14,329 bases of DNA from an uncultured Clostridia bacterium (GCA_910578235.1 CAJTPP010000050.1:4921-19249), one strand, 5' to 3'; counted from the stretch's first letter, positions 1-5,873 are shown. Program-made: numbers and translations. Notes: generated by a model from the letters alone, not told the origin.

Positions 1-174
1 AAGCGGATTTACTGCCAGCGAGAAAACATAGCCGAGAATAAACGGCAAAAACAGTCTTATGATAAAGCCCGCCGCGCCGACTATCTTCGGCAGAAACAAA
101 TAAACAAGCACTGCCGCGGCGGCTGTACAGCCGGCAAACACCAGCAGCTTTACCCAATTTTTTTTAATTTTCAT
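1..174 (-). CDS. AI-2E family (YtvI-like) permease, N-terminal fragment
   Basis: This is the first 58 codons of a gene that continues past the left edge of the window. Translation from the ATG at 174 gives a short Lys/Asn-rich cytoplasmic start (MKIKKNW), a hydrophobic helix at about residues 8-28, and then a second hydrophobic stretch ending LPFILGYVFSLAVNPL. That ending matches the typical N-terminal signature of AI-2E/PerM family membrane proteins, where a glycine and a proline close the first helical hairpin (LPF-hG-hhh-A-NPL). Family members are multi-pass exporters or antiporters; the sporulation protein YtvI is a Bacillota example. A GAAGGGA ribosome binding site lies 8 bases before the ATG. 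The product name rests on only 58 residues, so the substrate and exact subfamily cannot be given. Confidence 0.72.
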   Translation of the reverse strand, partial: MKIKKNWVKLLVFAGCTAAAAVLVYLFLPKIVGAAGFIIRLFLPFILGYVFSLAVNPL

Positions 175-236
175 ACTATCATTCCCTTCACGAGAATTTT
201 CAATAAAGGCAAAACCCGTTATTTAACTTTTCAGAT

Positions 237-265
237 ATAAAACTTTAGTTTGTTCTGCGCATCAA
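237..265 (-). promoter_or_regulatory. weak promoter candidate for the AI-2E-type gene
   Basis: On the minus strand a TTGATG (-35, 265-260) is followed after 17 bases by TTTTAT (-10, 242-237), about 60 bases before the permease ATG. The -10 is a poor match to TATAAT, so this is a guess. It is supported mainly by position after the preceding operon and by correct spacing. Two arms of a 9-base inverted repeat (ACTTTTCAG/CTGAAAAGT, 226-234 and 276-284) flank it. Confidence 0.25.
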
Positions 266-286
266 TCCCGAACCGCTGAAAAGTGT

Positions 287-325
287 AAGCGAAACCCGCC
301 GCATAAAAACGGCGACCTCTCGCTT
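287..325 (-). terminator. two-part hairpin after apgM, possible terminator
   Basis: A nested inverted repeat lies just after the apgM stop codon. The outer arms AAGCGA (287-292) and TCGCTT (320-325) pair perfectly, as do the inner arms CGCCG (297-301) and CGGCG (310-314) around an A/T-rich loop. On the minus strand the structure is followed only by ACACTTTTCAG, not a clean U tract, so termination after apgM would be partial. On the plus strand it is followed by a T-rich stretch, which would give a better terminator, but no plus-strand gene reads into it. Confidence 0.35.
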
Positions 326-329
326 TTAG

Positions 330-1544
330 TTATTTTTGCAAAAATCTATTCATAAGCTCATAGCCGGGATCAATATATATTCCCGTTTTCCGTCCGTTTT
401 CCTCTGTATATGCAAGTCCGGCGTTTGTATCGGTTTCCCTTGTGCTGTCATAAATAATATAAGGCACAGGATCGGAAACATGCGTTTTCAGCTTAATCGG
501 CGTCGGATGATCAGGCATAATAAGCATTCTATAATCAATACCGCGCTTTTCAAGCTCCTCTTTCAAAAATGCGACCACTTTCCTGTCTATTATTTCCACA
601 GCAAGCTTTTTCTTTTCAGGCTCGCCCTGATGTCCCATTTCATCCGGAGCTTCCATATGAACATAAACAAAATCACTGCCGCCGAGCACAGCGTCAAGGG
701 CAGCCTGAGCCTTTCCCTCCCAGTTTGTTTCACAGTTACCTGTCGCGCCCTCTACATCGATTGAATTCATACCGGCGCATTTCGCAATACCCTTTATAAG
801 ATCAACCGCTGAAATAACACTGCCTTTAAGGCCAAATTTTTTCTCAAAATTATCAAGCTGAGGCTTTGTGCCTTCACCCCATACCCATATTGAGGTGGCA
901 GGATTTTTACCCGCAGCAATACGCGCCTTGTTTACAGGATGCTCCCGAAGAATTTTCCCGCTTGCTTTCATCATTTCAAGCAGTTTTTCCGATCCCTCGC
1001 CCTGCGGAAGATGATCCGTTATTTTTCTGTCTGAAATATCGTGAGGCGGAGTAAGCGAAACATTTGTACTTCCTCCGTTCCATACGCATAAATGACGATA
1101 ACTCACGCCTGAATAGAATTTAATCTTATCAGTATCAAGCTCCTTAGCGACAGCGTCAATAAGCTGCGCCGCTTCCTCCGTTGAAATTTCTCCCGCGCTG
1201 TAGTCAAGCATAATCTTATCAGCGTAATCTTCCTCGTCACTCAAAGTAACAAGATTAGTACGGAACGTCACATCATCATCTTTAAGCTGCACTCCTATCG
1301 ATGCCGCCTCCAGCGGTGACCGCCCGCTGTAGCATTTTCTCGTATCATAACCCATAACGGATAAATTAGCCACATCGCTACCCGGCTTCATACCCTCCTG
1401 GACAGTTTTAACCATACCCATTTCTCCGTGCATCGCCATATAGTCTATTGTCGGCTTATCAGCAGCCTCCAAAACTGTCTTTCCCCCAAAAGCGTCGACA
1501 GGATAATCCGCCATACCATCGCCTAATATTACTATATACTTCAT
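330..1544 (-). CDS. apgM: cofactor-independent phosphoglycerate mutase, archaeal type (or ThrH-like homoserine kinase)
   Basis: The 404-residue protein belongs to the alkaline-phosphatase-superfamily mutases of the ApgM type, which interconvert 3- and 2-phosphoglycerate without 2,3-bisphosphoglycerate. Visible metal and catalytic motifs are GDGMAD at residues 8-13 (Asp9), the phospho-acceptor serine in ANLSVMGYD (Ser62), SGRSPLEAASIG at 73-84, HMEAPDEMGHQGE at 296-308 (Asp301, His305), MPDHPTP at 343-349 (Asp345, His346) and His355. Length is normal for the family. The start is an ATG with AGGAAGGA six bases upstream. It is the last gene of the DUF362-trmL-degV-apgM group, 25 bases after degV. 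A closely related subfamily has been annotated as a proposed homoserine kinase acting in threonine synthesis. Sequence alone does not settle which reaction this copy performs, and no threonine gene is beside it. Confidence 0.88.
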   Translation of the reverse strand: MKYIVILGDGMADYPVDAFGGKTVLEAADKPTIDYMAMHGEMGMVKTVQEGMKPGSDVANLSVMGYDTRKCYSGRSPLEAASIGVQLKDDDVTFRTNLVTLSDEEDYADKIMLDYSAGEISTEEAAQLIDAVAKELDTDKIKFYSGVSYRHLCVWNGGSTNVSLTPPHDISDRKITDHLPQGEGSEKLLEMMKASGKILREHPVNKARIAAGKNPATSIWVWGEGTKPQLDNFEKKFGLKGSVISAVDLIKGIAKCAGMNSIDVEGATGNCETNWEGKAQAALDAVLGGSDFVYVHMEAPDEMGHQGEPEKKKLAVEIIDRKVVAFLKEELEKRGIDYRMLIMPDHPTPIKLKTHVSDPVPYIIYDSTRETDTNAGLAYTEENGRKTGIYIDPGYELMNRFLQK

Positions 1545-1569
1545 TGATATTCCTTCCTTTCAGGTTATC

Positions 1570-2436
1570 TTAACCGTTCTTAATTCTCGGTATAACCGCT
1601 ATCGCGCCTTTACCGACATGCGTGCCGATAAGAGGGCCAAACTCACCGTACATTTCAATACAGCCGTCTCCGTATTCCTCTCTCAGCTTTACGCACACCT
1701 CCTGTCCCTTGCTGTCATCGGACTGCACAACAAGAAACATAGGATTTTCTCTATCCATATCGCTGTCCTCTCCAACCTTTTCTATAAGCTTGTCAAGCAG
1801 CTTTTTTTTACCTCTAAGCTTATCAATACTTTCCACAAGACCATTTTCAATTGTAAGCACAGGCTTTATATCCAGCATTGTGCCGACAAACGCCGCGGTT
1901 TTTGACAGGCGGCCGCCTTTTTCCAGATACTTCAGCGTATCTACAAGCAGATAACAGCGCCACGTTTTAATATATTCCTCACATTCCGCTATAATCTCAT
2001 CTACACTTTTTCCGTCAATCGCCATTTGAGCTGCGTGCACTGCGGTCTGCGCAATATACAGCGAAAATTTATATGAGTCTACAATATGAAAATCCGCTTC
2101 GGGATTTTCTTCAAGAATTTCATTTTTCACAAGGTTAGCAGTCTGATACTGTCCGCTCGCCGCGGAAGATAACGCGAAATAAATGACGCTCTTATGCTCT
2201 TTGCATAACCTTGAAAAATAGTCATACATGTCACCGTACGGCGTTTGGGATGTTGTCGGAAAACCGTCAAAACTTTCCAGCTTATCAAAAAACTCCCGGT
2301 TAGTTATATCAACCCTGTGCACAAACTGTTCCTCACCGAAAAGGCTTAAAAATGATATTATTCCTATATCATATTTATCCGCAATTTCCTGAGGAATATC
2401 CGAACCCGAATCCACAACAATTTTAATATCTGACAT
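1570..2436 (-). CDS. DegV family fatty-acid-binding protein
   Basis: The product is a 288-residue DegV-family protein (EDD fold). Members bind a single fatty acid; FakB proteins in this family present it to the kinase FakA for phospholipid synthesis. The N-terminal IVVDSGSDIP (6-15), the TTSQTPYGDMY segment (61-71, the family's TSQPS-like ligand-head region), ALSSAASGQYQTA (88-100) and DTLKYLEKGGRLSK (166-179) are characteristic. The reading frame can be extended to a TTG at 2442, but that codon lies directly against the AAGGAGA site (2450-2444). The ATG at 2436 has the ideal 7-base gap, so I chose it. The ribosome binding site shares bases with the trmL stop codon, suggesting coupled translation. 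No fakA gene is in the window, so pairing with a fatty-acid kinase is inferred from the family. Confidence 0.88.
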   Translation of the reverse strand: MSDIKIVVDSGSDIPQEIADKYDIGIISFLSLFGEEQFVHRVDITNREFFDKLESFDGFPTTSQTPYGDMYDYFSRLCKEHKSVIYFALSSAASGQYQTANLVKNEILEENPEADFHIVDSYKFSLYIAQTAVHAAQMAIDGKSVDEIIAECEEYIKTWRCYLLVDTLKYLEKGGRLSKTAAFVGTMLDIKPVLTIENGLVESIDKLRGKKKLLDKLIEKVGEDSDMDRENPMFLVVQSDDSKGQEVCVKLREEYGDGCIEMYGEFGPLIGTHVGKGAIAVIPRIKNG

Positions 2437-2449
2437 AAGCAAATCTCCT

Positions 2450-2941
2450 TTACCAGTTAAATTTCGTAAGCTGACCGAGCCGCTTCAAATTGTCAAATCC
2501 CTGCTGACGAAGCGCCTCATATATAACTACCGCAACGGAATTGGATAAATTCAAACTCCGAGCTTCTTCAATCATGGGAATACGTATGCACTTCTCCTCA
2601 TGCTCATAAAGCAGCTCCTCCGGAAGTCCCGCATCCTCTCGCCCGAACAGGATATAATCATTATCCCTGAATTCCACGTCGGAGTATGTATGCTTTGCCT
2701 TTGTGCTCGCGTAAAAATACCGCGCGCCGTTTGTTTTTTCAAAAAAATCAGAAAGATTATCATAATACTGAACATTAAGCAAATGCCAGTAGTCAAGTCC
2801 CGCGCGTTTTAAGTTTTTATCTGTAATCTGAAACGCCGTTGGGCGCACTATATGCAGCTGTGAGCCTGTCGCAGCGCAGGTACGGGCGATATTCCCCGTA
2901 TTCTGCGGTATCCTCGGCTCTACCAAAACTATATTGAACAC
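2450..2941 (-). CDS. trmL: tRNA (cytidine/uridine-34-2'-O)-methyltransferase TrmL
   Basis: This 163-residue protein is a minimal SPOUT methyltransferase of the TrmL (YibK/CspR) type, which 2'-O-methylates the wobble nucleotide of tRNA-Leu isoacceptors using S-adenosylmethionine. Conserved parts are EPRIPQNTGNIARTCAATG (8-26), the knot motif ILFGREDAGLPEEL (97-110) and IPMIEEARSLNLSNSVAVV (121-139), which form the deep trefoil knot and cofactor site. Length is typical of stand-alone family members. The start codon is GTG at 2941, with AAAGGA nine bases upstream; the nearby ATGs (GGATATGGTGATG) are out of frame. The DUF362 stop TAA overlaps this ribosome binding site, and the trmL stop overlaps that of degV, so trmL sits in a chain of translationally coupled genes. 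Confidence 0.93.
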   Translation of the reverse strand: MFNIVLVEPRIPQNTGNIARTCAATGSQLHIVRPTAFQITDKNLKRAGLDYWHLLNVQYYDNLSDFFEKTNGARYFYASTKAKHTYSDVEFRDNDYILFGREDAGLPEELLYEHEEKCIRIPMIEEARSLNLSNSVAVVIYEALRQQGFDNLKRLGQLTKFNW

Positions 2942-2954
2942 ATCACCATATCCT

Positions 2955-4106
2955 TTACCTTAAAAATTTCAGCATCAACCTGTTCAGCAACGGACGCTTA
3001 ATCATGACCGCCTTTTTAGGACACAATTCCTGACAGCAAAAACATTTAATACATTTTTTTTCATCTATAACAGGTCTGCCTAAACTCATATCAATAGCTT
3101 TAGGAGGACAGCACCGCGCGCACTCCCCGCAGCTTACACACATACTGTAATTCATTTTCGGTTTTGACGCGAGCGCGTTAGTAAGACGCGCATTCAACGA
3201 TGCCGGCAGAGAAATCAGCTTTAACAGATTAAAATGACTTTCAGGTTTAAGAAAATCCTTTATAACAAGCTCATTAAGGCTTTCCCCGACAATATCCAGA
3301 CTATCCGCGCTACGCCCAACAAGTCCTCTTTCCACCGCCTCGCGCACCGTATCCACCTCATCGGGAGTATAGTCTATCAGACGGCACGCCGCCATATCAA
3401 GCGCATGCGAGTTTTCAGACGCCATAACAAGTCCGATATGTCTGTTTTGTCCCGCGGTAGGCCCGTTACCTTCCATTCCCCATACAGCATCCATAATTGA
3501 CAGAGTGGGTTTTACACACTCATGCAGATCAACAAGCATTGAGCAAAAAGCCTTCCGCTCATTCAGCCGAAAATGAAGCTCTGCCTTATGCGTGCCCGGA
3601 ATTACGCCGAATAAATTTTTAACCGCGCCCGTATAGCTTGTCATAGCGTGGGTTTTCAGTTTAGGCAGCGAGATTATCACATCCGCCTCAAGTATCGGAT
3701 TTATTACGGGAATATTTTTTACGGTCTTCCCCTCAGAATAATTTACTTCCGTAAAAGCCGTGTCAAAATTCAGTTTGGCATTTGTACCCTCAATCGCCTT
3801 GTCAACTCCGCATACGCTGTATACACCTTTGAGCGCGGCTGTATTATATGGTCCTCCGGGGCTTTCGGCTATAGTCACAATTCCTCCCGCCTTCTCCGCC
3901 ATAATAATCACAGCGCGAAGAAAATCGGGATTTGTTGTAACTGCCTCGTCAGGCTTTTTCTTTGACACAAGATTTGGTTTGATAACCACTCTGTCTCCCT
4001 TTTTTACAAATTTTTCAATTCCGCCTATAAGAGACACTGCCCGCTCTACCGCTGAAAGCGCGTTGGAATACTGTTCACATTTTACTATGGAAACCTTATT
4101 ATTCAT
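2955..4106 (-). CDS. DUF362 protein with C-terminal 2x[4Fe-4S] ferredoxin domain
   Basis: The 383-residue protein has a DUF362 domain at about residues 5-285, with VVIKPNLVSKKKP (40-52), a conserved SLPKLKTHAMTSYTGAVKNLFG stretch beginning at 146, and MDAVWGMEGNGP (205-216). A ferredoxin-like domain follows at about 318-370. The first cluster motif has cysteines 323, 326, 329 and 332 with an extra Cys333 before Pro. The second has cysteines 352, 355, 358 and 362, with an extra Cys357. Two [4Fe-4S] clusters are expected. DUF362 proteins are widespread in anaerobes; their reaction is not established, so I assign only a likely cytoplasmic iron-sulfur/redox role. The ATG at 4106 has AAGGA seven bases upstream at the foot of a hairpin. 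It is the first gene of the block 3 operon, behind a strong promoter. Confidence 0.88.
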   Translation of the reverse strand: MNNKVSIVKCEQYSNALSAVERAVSLIGGIEKFVKKGDRVVIKPNLVSKKKPDEAVTTNPDFLRAVIIMAEKAGGIVTIAESPGGPYNTAALKGVYSVCGVDKAIEGTNAKLNFDTAFTEVNYSEGKTVKNIPVINPILEADVIISLPKLKTHAMTSYTGAVKNLFGVIPGTHKAELHFRLNERKAFCSMLVDLHECVKPTLSIMDAVWGMEGNGPTAGQNRHIGLVMASENSHALDMAACRLIDYTPDEVDTVREAVERGLVGRSADSLDIVGESLNELVIKDFLKPESHFNLLKLISLPASLNARLTNALASKPKMNYSMCVSCGECARCCPPKAIDMSLGRPVIDEKKCIKCFCCQELCPKKAVMIKRPLLNRLMLKFLR

Positions 4107-4116
4107 ACAAATATCC

Positions 4117-4138
4117 TTAACACGTAAATAAGTGTTAA
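4117..4138 (-). promoter_or_regulatory. leader hairpin next to the DUF362 ribosome binding site
   Basis: A perfect 7-base inverted repeat, TTAACAC/GTGTTAA, with an 8-base A/T-rich loop lies in the 5' leader, 10 bases before the DUF362 start codon. The last two stem bases on the 3' side are part of the AAGGA ribosome binding site. Folding could therefore influence translation of the first gene. It is not a terminator, because no U tract follows, and it matches no riboswitch I recognise. Confidence 0.4.
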
Positions 4139-4186
4139 AATCCTTTCCTGCTTTAAAAATTGTGAACCCTCCACCTATTTTATACC

Positions 4187-4215
4187 ATTATACAATATTC
4201 TTCCTTATATTTCAA
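4187..4215 (-). promoter_or_regulatory. sigma-A promoter of the DUF362-trmL-degV-apgM operon
   Basis: TTGAAA (-35, 4215-4210) and a perfect TATAAT (-10, 4192-4187) are separated by exactly 17 bases. Transcription would begin near 4180, giving a leader of about 74 bases to the DUF362 ATG at 4106. The promoter lies directly after the terminator of the minD-mgsA block, as expected for the start of a separate transcription unit. Confidence 0.85.
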
Positions 4216-4230
4216 CTGTTAAACAACAGT
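4215..4230. promoter_or_regulatory. operator-like palindrome abutting the -35 box
   Basis: A perfect inverted repeat, ACTGTT-N4-AACAGT, ends on the first base of the -35 element of the block 3 promoter. Its size and position suit a dimeric transcription factor that either blocks or contacts RNA polymerase. The flanks CCTTA (4203-4207) and TAAGG (4233-4237) are also inverted but asymmetrically spaced. The cognate regulator cannot be named from this window. Confidence 0.45.
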
Positions 4231-4255
4231 ATTAAGGATTTTTTTATAATAAATT

Positions 4256-4283
4256 AAAAAGAACCGCTTTTAGCAGTTCCTTT
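4256..4283 (-). terminator. intrinsic terminator after mgsA
   Basis: On the minus strand, arms AAAGGAACTGC (4283-4273) and GCGGTTCTTTT (4267-4257) form an 11-base-pair stem with two G-U pairs and the loop TAAAA. The stem ends in a run of five U residues. This is a clear Rho-independent terminator for transcripts arriving from minD-mgsA, or for a small RNA encoded between mgsA and this point. Block 3 has its own promoter immediately beyond. Confidence 0.87.
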
Positions 4284-4477
4284 AAATTATTACAGCTTTT
4301 TAATTACCTAATGGACAACGCATTAACTTTCCGATACAGCATCTCTGAGAAGCAGAACTCGCTGTTGTTTTGTCACTATCCGAAAGAAGGCGTTACCATT
4401 ACAAAAGTAAATTTTTTTCTTGCTATATACAACAGCGCGTTTCACACATATTGTAACGATGAAATTTGTTAATATCC
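4284..4477 (-). other. gene-free, potentially structured region between mgsA and its terminator
   Basis: The 371 bases between DUF362 and mgsA hold the promoter, palindrome and terminator described separately, plus this stretch of about 190 bases with no convincing gene. On the minus strand, 9-base arms CGCTGTTGT (4437-4429) and ACAACAGCG (4368-4360) are perfectly complementary and enclose 60 bases. A second helix, TTTGT/ACAAA, can stack directly inside on the 3' side. A further hairpin, TAATG/CATTA with a 7-base loop, lies before the terminator. It could be a long structured 3' UTR of mgsA or a separate small RNA of roughly 200 bases. I do not recognise 6S, T-box, tmRNA or any riboswitch consensus. 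No well-spaced promoter is visible upstream (TTGAGG and TACAAT are 20 bases apart). Confidence 0.35.
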
Positions 4478-4882
4478 TCAATTTTTAGGATTAACAATAT
4501 CACGCCAGTCAAGATCCCCGCGTTCCAGTCCGTGTATAAGTACCTCGGCTGTAGCTGAATTAGTAGCAATCGGTATATTATGCATATCGCACAGTCTCAA
4601 AAGCGAAAACACATCAGGCTCATAACTTTCCGCATTCAGCGGATCACGAAAAAACAATACAAGGTCAATCTCATTATATGCGATACGCGCGCCTATCTGC
4701 TGGTCACCGCCCTGCGGTCCCGACAAAAATCTATATACGTTAAGACCGGTATTTTCAATTATCATCTTACCCGTTGTGCCTGTGGCATACAATGAATGTC
4801 TTGAAAGGACACCCGAATAAGCTATACAAAACTGTACCATCAATTCTTTTTTCTTATCATGCGCTATCAGTGCGATATTCAT
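4478..4882 (-). CDS. mgsA: methylglyoxal synthase
   Basis: The 134-residue protein converts dihydroxyacetone phosphate to methylglyoxal plus phosphate, a bypass that relieves sugar-phosphate accumulation. Family motifs are clear: LIAHDKKK (5-12), YATGTTGKMI (32-41) for phosphate binding, SGPQGGDQQIGA (54-65) with the catalytic aspartate at residue 60 (Asp71 in E. coli numbering), FFRDPLNA (77-84) with Asp80 (E. coli Asp91), and IPIATNSATAE (103-113). The residue matching E. coli His98 is tyrosine here (Tyr87, in SYEPD), while the following aspartate (Asp90, E. coli Asp101) is kept. Length is typical of Bacillota enzymes. The ATG has an AGGGGGT site upstream. It follows minD by 35 bases and shares its promoter; mgsA beside min genes is a familiar arrangement in Clostridia. 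Confidence 0.93.
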   Translation of the reverse strand: MNIALIAHDKKKELMVQFCIAYSGVLSRHSLYATGTTGKMIIENTGLNVYRFLSGPQGGDQQIGARIAYNEIDLVLFFRDPLNAESYEPDVFSLLRLCDMHNIPIATNSATAEVLIHGLERGDLDWRDIVNPKN

Positions 4883-4917
4883 GAAAATACCCCCTTTGTT
4901 CTTTCTTTAAGCAAAAT

Positions 4918-5709
4918 TTATTTTACAAACAGCTTTTTCATACGCTTAAAAAAGCCTTCCTTCTCGTCAAAATCCATCACTGGAACATCCTCGCCCAGAA
5001 GTCTTGCTGTTATATTCAAAAACGCGCGTCCCGCTCTTGAATTACCCTCGGACACCGCCAGATTTCCTTTCAGAGCGGCAGATATAAGTTCTTCGTCATC
5101 AGGTATTATTCCTATAACAGGCACCTGAAGCATATCCACACAGTCATCCATGTTCATCATTATACCCTTGCCAATCATATCGGCTCTTATACGGTTTATA
5201 ATAACTTTTATATCAGTGACACCCATGTCTTCAAGAACCGATATTGCCCTGTCGGCGTCTCTTAACGCGGTAATTTCCGGCATTGTGACAATAACCGCGC
5301 TGTCCGCGCACATTGCGGCGTATGTAAATCCGCCGTCCACACCGGCAGGCGCGTCGGCCACACAGTAATCAAATCTTGATTTTATTCCTTCCCACACCAT
5401 TCGTACTTTGTCTTTGTCAAGAGACGACGCGTCCCGCGTCTGAGGCGCCGGAATAAAATAAAGATTTTCATACCGCTTATCTCGGATAAGCGCTTCATCG
5501 AGAGTACACGCACCGTCAACAACATCCGCGATATCATATACAATACTGTTTTCCAGTCCAAGCGCAACATCAAGATTACGCAGTCCCATATCCATATCCA
5601 CAAGCACAACCAATCTGCCTCTTGACGCAAGCGCCGCGCCAATATTCGCGGCAGTAGTAGTTTTGCCTGTGCCGCCCTTTCCAGACGCAATTATGATAAT
5701 CTTTCCCAT
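4918..5709 (-). CDS. minD: septum site-determining ATPase MinD
   Basis: MinD is a membrane-associated ParA/MinD-family ATPase that recruits MinC and keeps FtsZ rings away from unsuitable sites. The frame is open up to 5802, but homology begins at the ATG at 5709 (MGKIIIIASGKGG), which has AAAGGG nine bases upstream and lies after the promoter, giving 263 residues. The deviant Walker A motif is KGGTGKTT (11-18, signature Lys11 and Lys16). Asp40 sits in DMDMGLRNLD (38-47), and a switch motif DAPAG is at 119-123. The last 13 residues (EGFFKRMKKLFVK, 251-263) form the basic amphipathic helix that binds membrane on ATP-driven dimerisation. No minE lies between minD and mgsA, its usual place in clostridia. 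Confidence 0.95.
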   Translation of the reverse strand: MGKIIIIASGKGGTGKTTTAANIGAALASRGRLVVLVDMDMGLRNLDVALGLENSIVYDIADVVDGACTLDEALIRDKRYENLYFIPAPQTRDASSLDKDKVRMVWEGIKSRFDYCVADAPAGVDGGFTYAAMCADSAVIVTMPEITALRDADRAISVLEDMGVTDIKVIINRIRADMIGKGIMMNMDDCVDMLQVPVIGIIPDDEELISAALKGNLAVSEGNSRAGRAFLNITARLLGEDVPVMDFDEKEGFFKRMKKLFVK

Positions 5710-5772
5710 TACCGAAAACCCTTTCAGTGTAACTTTAATGCAACGCAAGCGCCCAAAAACCATTCCTATTCT

Positions 5773-5801
5773 ATTGTAGCACAGATTTTTCCGTTTGTCC
5801 A
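5773..5801 (-). promoter_or_regulatory. sigma-A promoter of minD-mgsA
   Basis: TGGACA (-35, 5801-5796) and TACAAT (-10, 5778-5773) are 17 bases apart, and the -10 is preceded by TGC, giving an extended -10 element. Transcription would start near 5766, about 57 bases before the minD ATG. It lies in the 164-base gap between minC and minD, the widest gap in the division and cell-shape cluster. MinD and MgsA can therefore be made independently of the upstream mre genes. I see no strong terminator after minC, so readthrough is also likely. Confidence 0.75.
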
Positions 5802-5873
5802 CAATTTTATAAAAACATACACAAATTTTTCTGTACTATTTGTTGTAATATTGTGAGAAATGGGTATATAGCT

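Noticed and set aside
336..764. Long plus-strand ORF (142 codons) antisense to apgM
   Set aside because: It is a shadow of the apgM reading frame. The opposite strand carries a full set of catalytic motifs, and the antisense product is not recognisable. The same applies to the 143-codon plus-strand ORF at 8426-8857 over mrdA/mreD and the other antisense ORFs.
4203..4247. Plus-strand hairpin followed by T-run as a terminator
   Set aside because: The stem ACTGTT/AACAGT with CCTTA/TAAGG flanks and a following T tract looks terminator-like on the plus strand, but no plus-strand gene ends there. Its contact with the minus-strand -35 box makes an operator more plausible.
4311..4472. Plus-strand ORF of 53 codons starting MDNALTFRYS in the mgsA-DUF362 gap
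   Set aside because: It has no ribosome binding site (an A/T-rich run precedes the ATG), resembles no family I know, and overlaps the inverted repeats of the potentially structured minus-strand region. Its openness may be chance. A small-protein conservation test would be needed to revive it.
4261..4480. T-box or other known riboswitch upstream of DUF362
   Set aside because: The terminator hairpin contains GGAAC and GCGGTTC, superficially like a T-box, but the T-box core (GGUGGNACCGCG) and stem I landmarks are absent. The terminator lies upstream of the DUF362 promoter, so it could not control that operon in cis.
5710..5802. 31-residue N-terminal extension of MinD
   Set aside because: The extension lies over the promoter at 5773-5801, and homology begins at MGKII, where a suitable ribosome binding site precedes the ATG at 5709.
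5803..5873. Terminator after minC
   Set aside because: Only a weak ACAAAT/ATTTGT pairing with an 11-base loop precedes a T-rich stretch. The stem is too weak to call a terminator.
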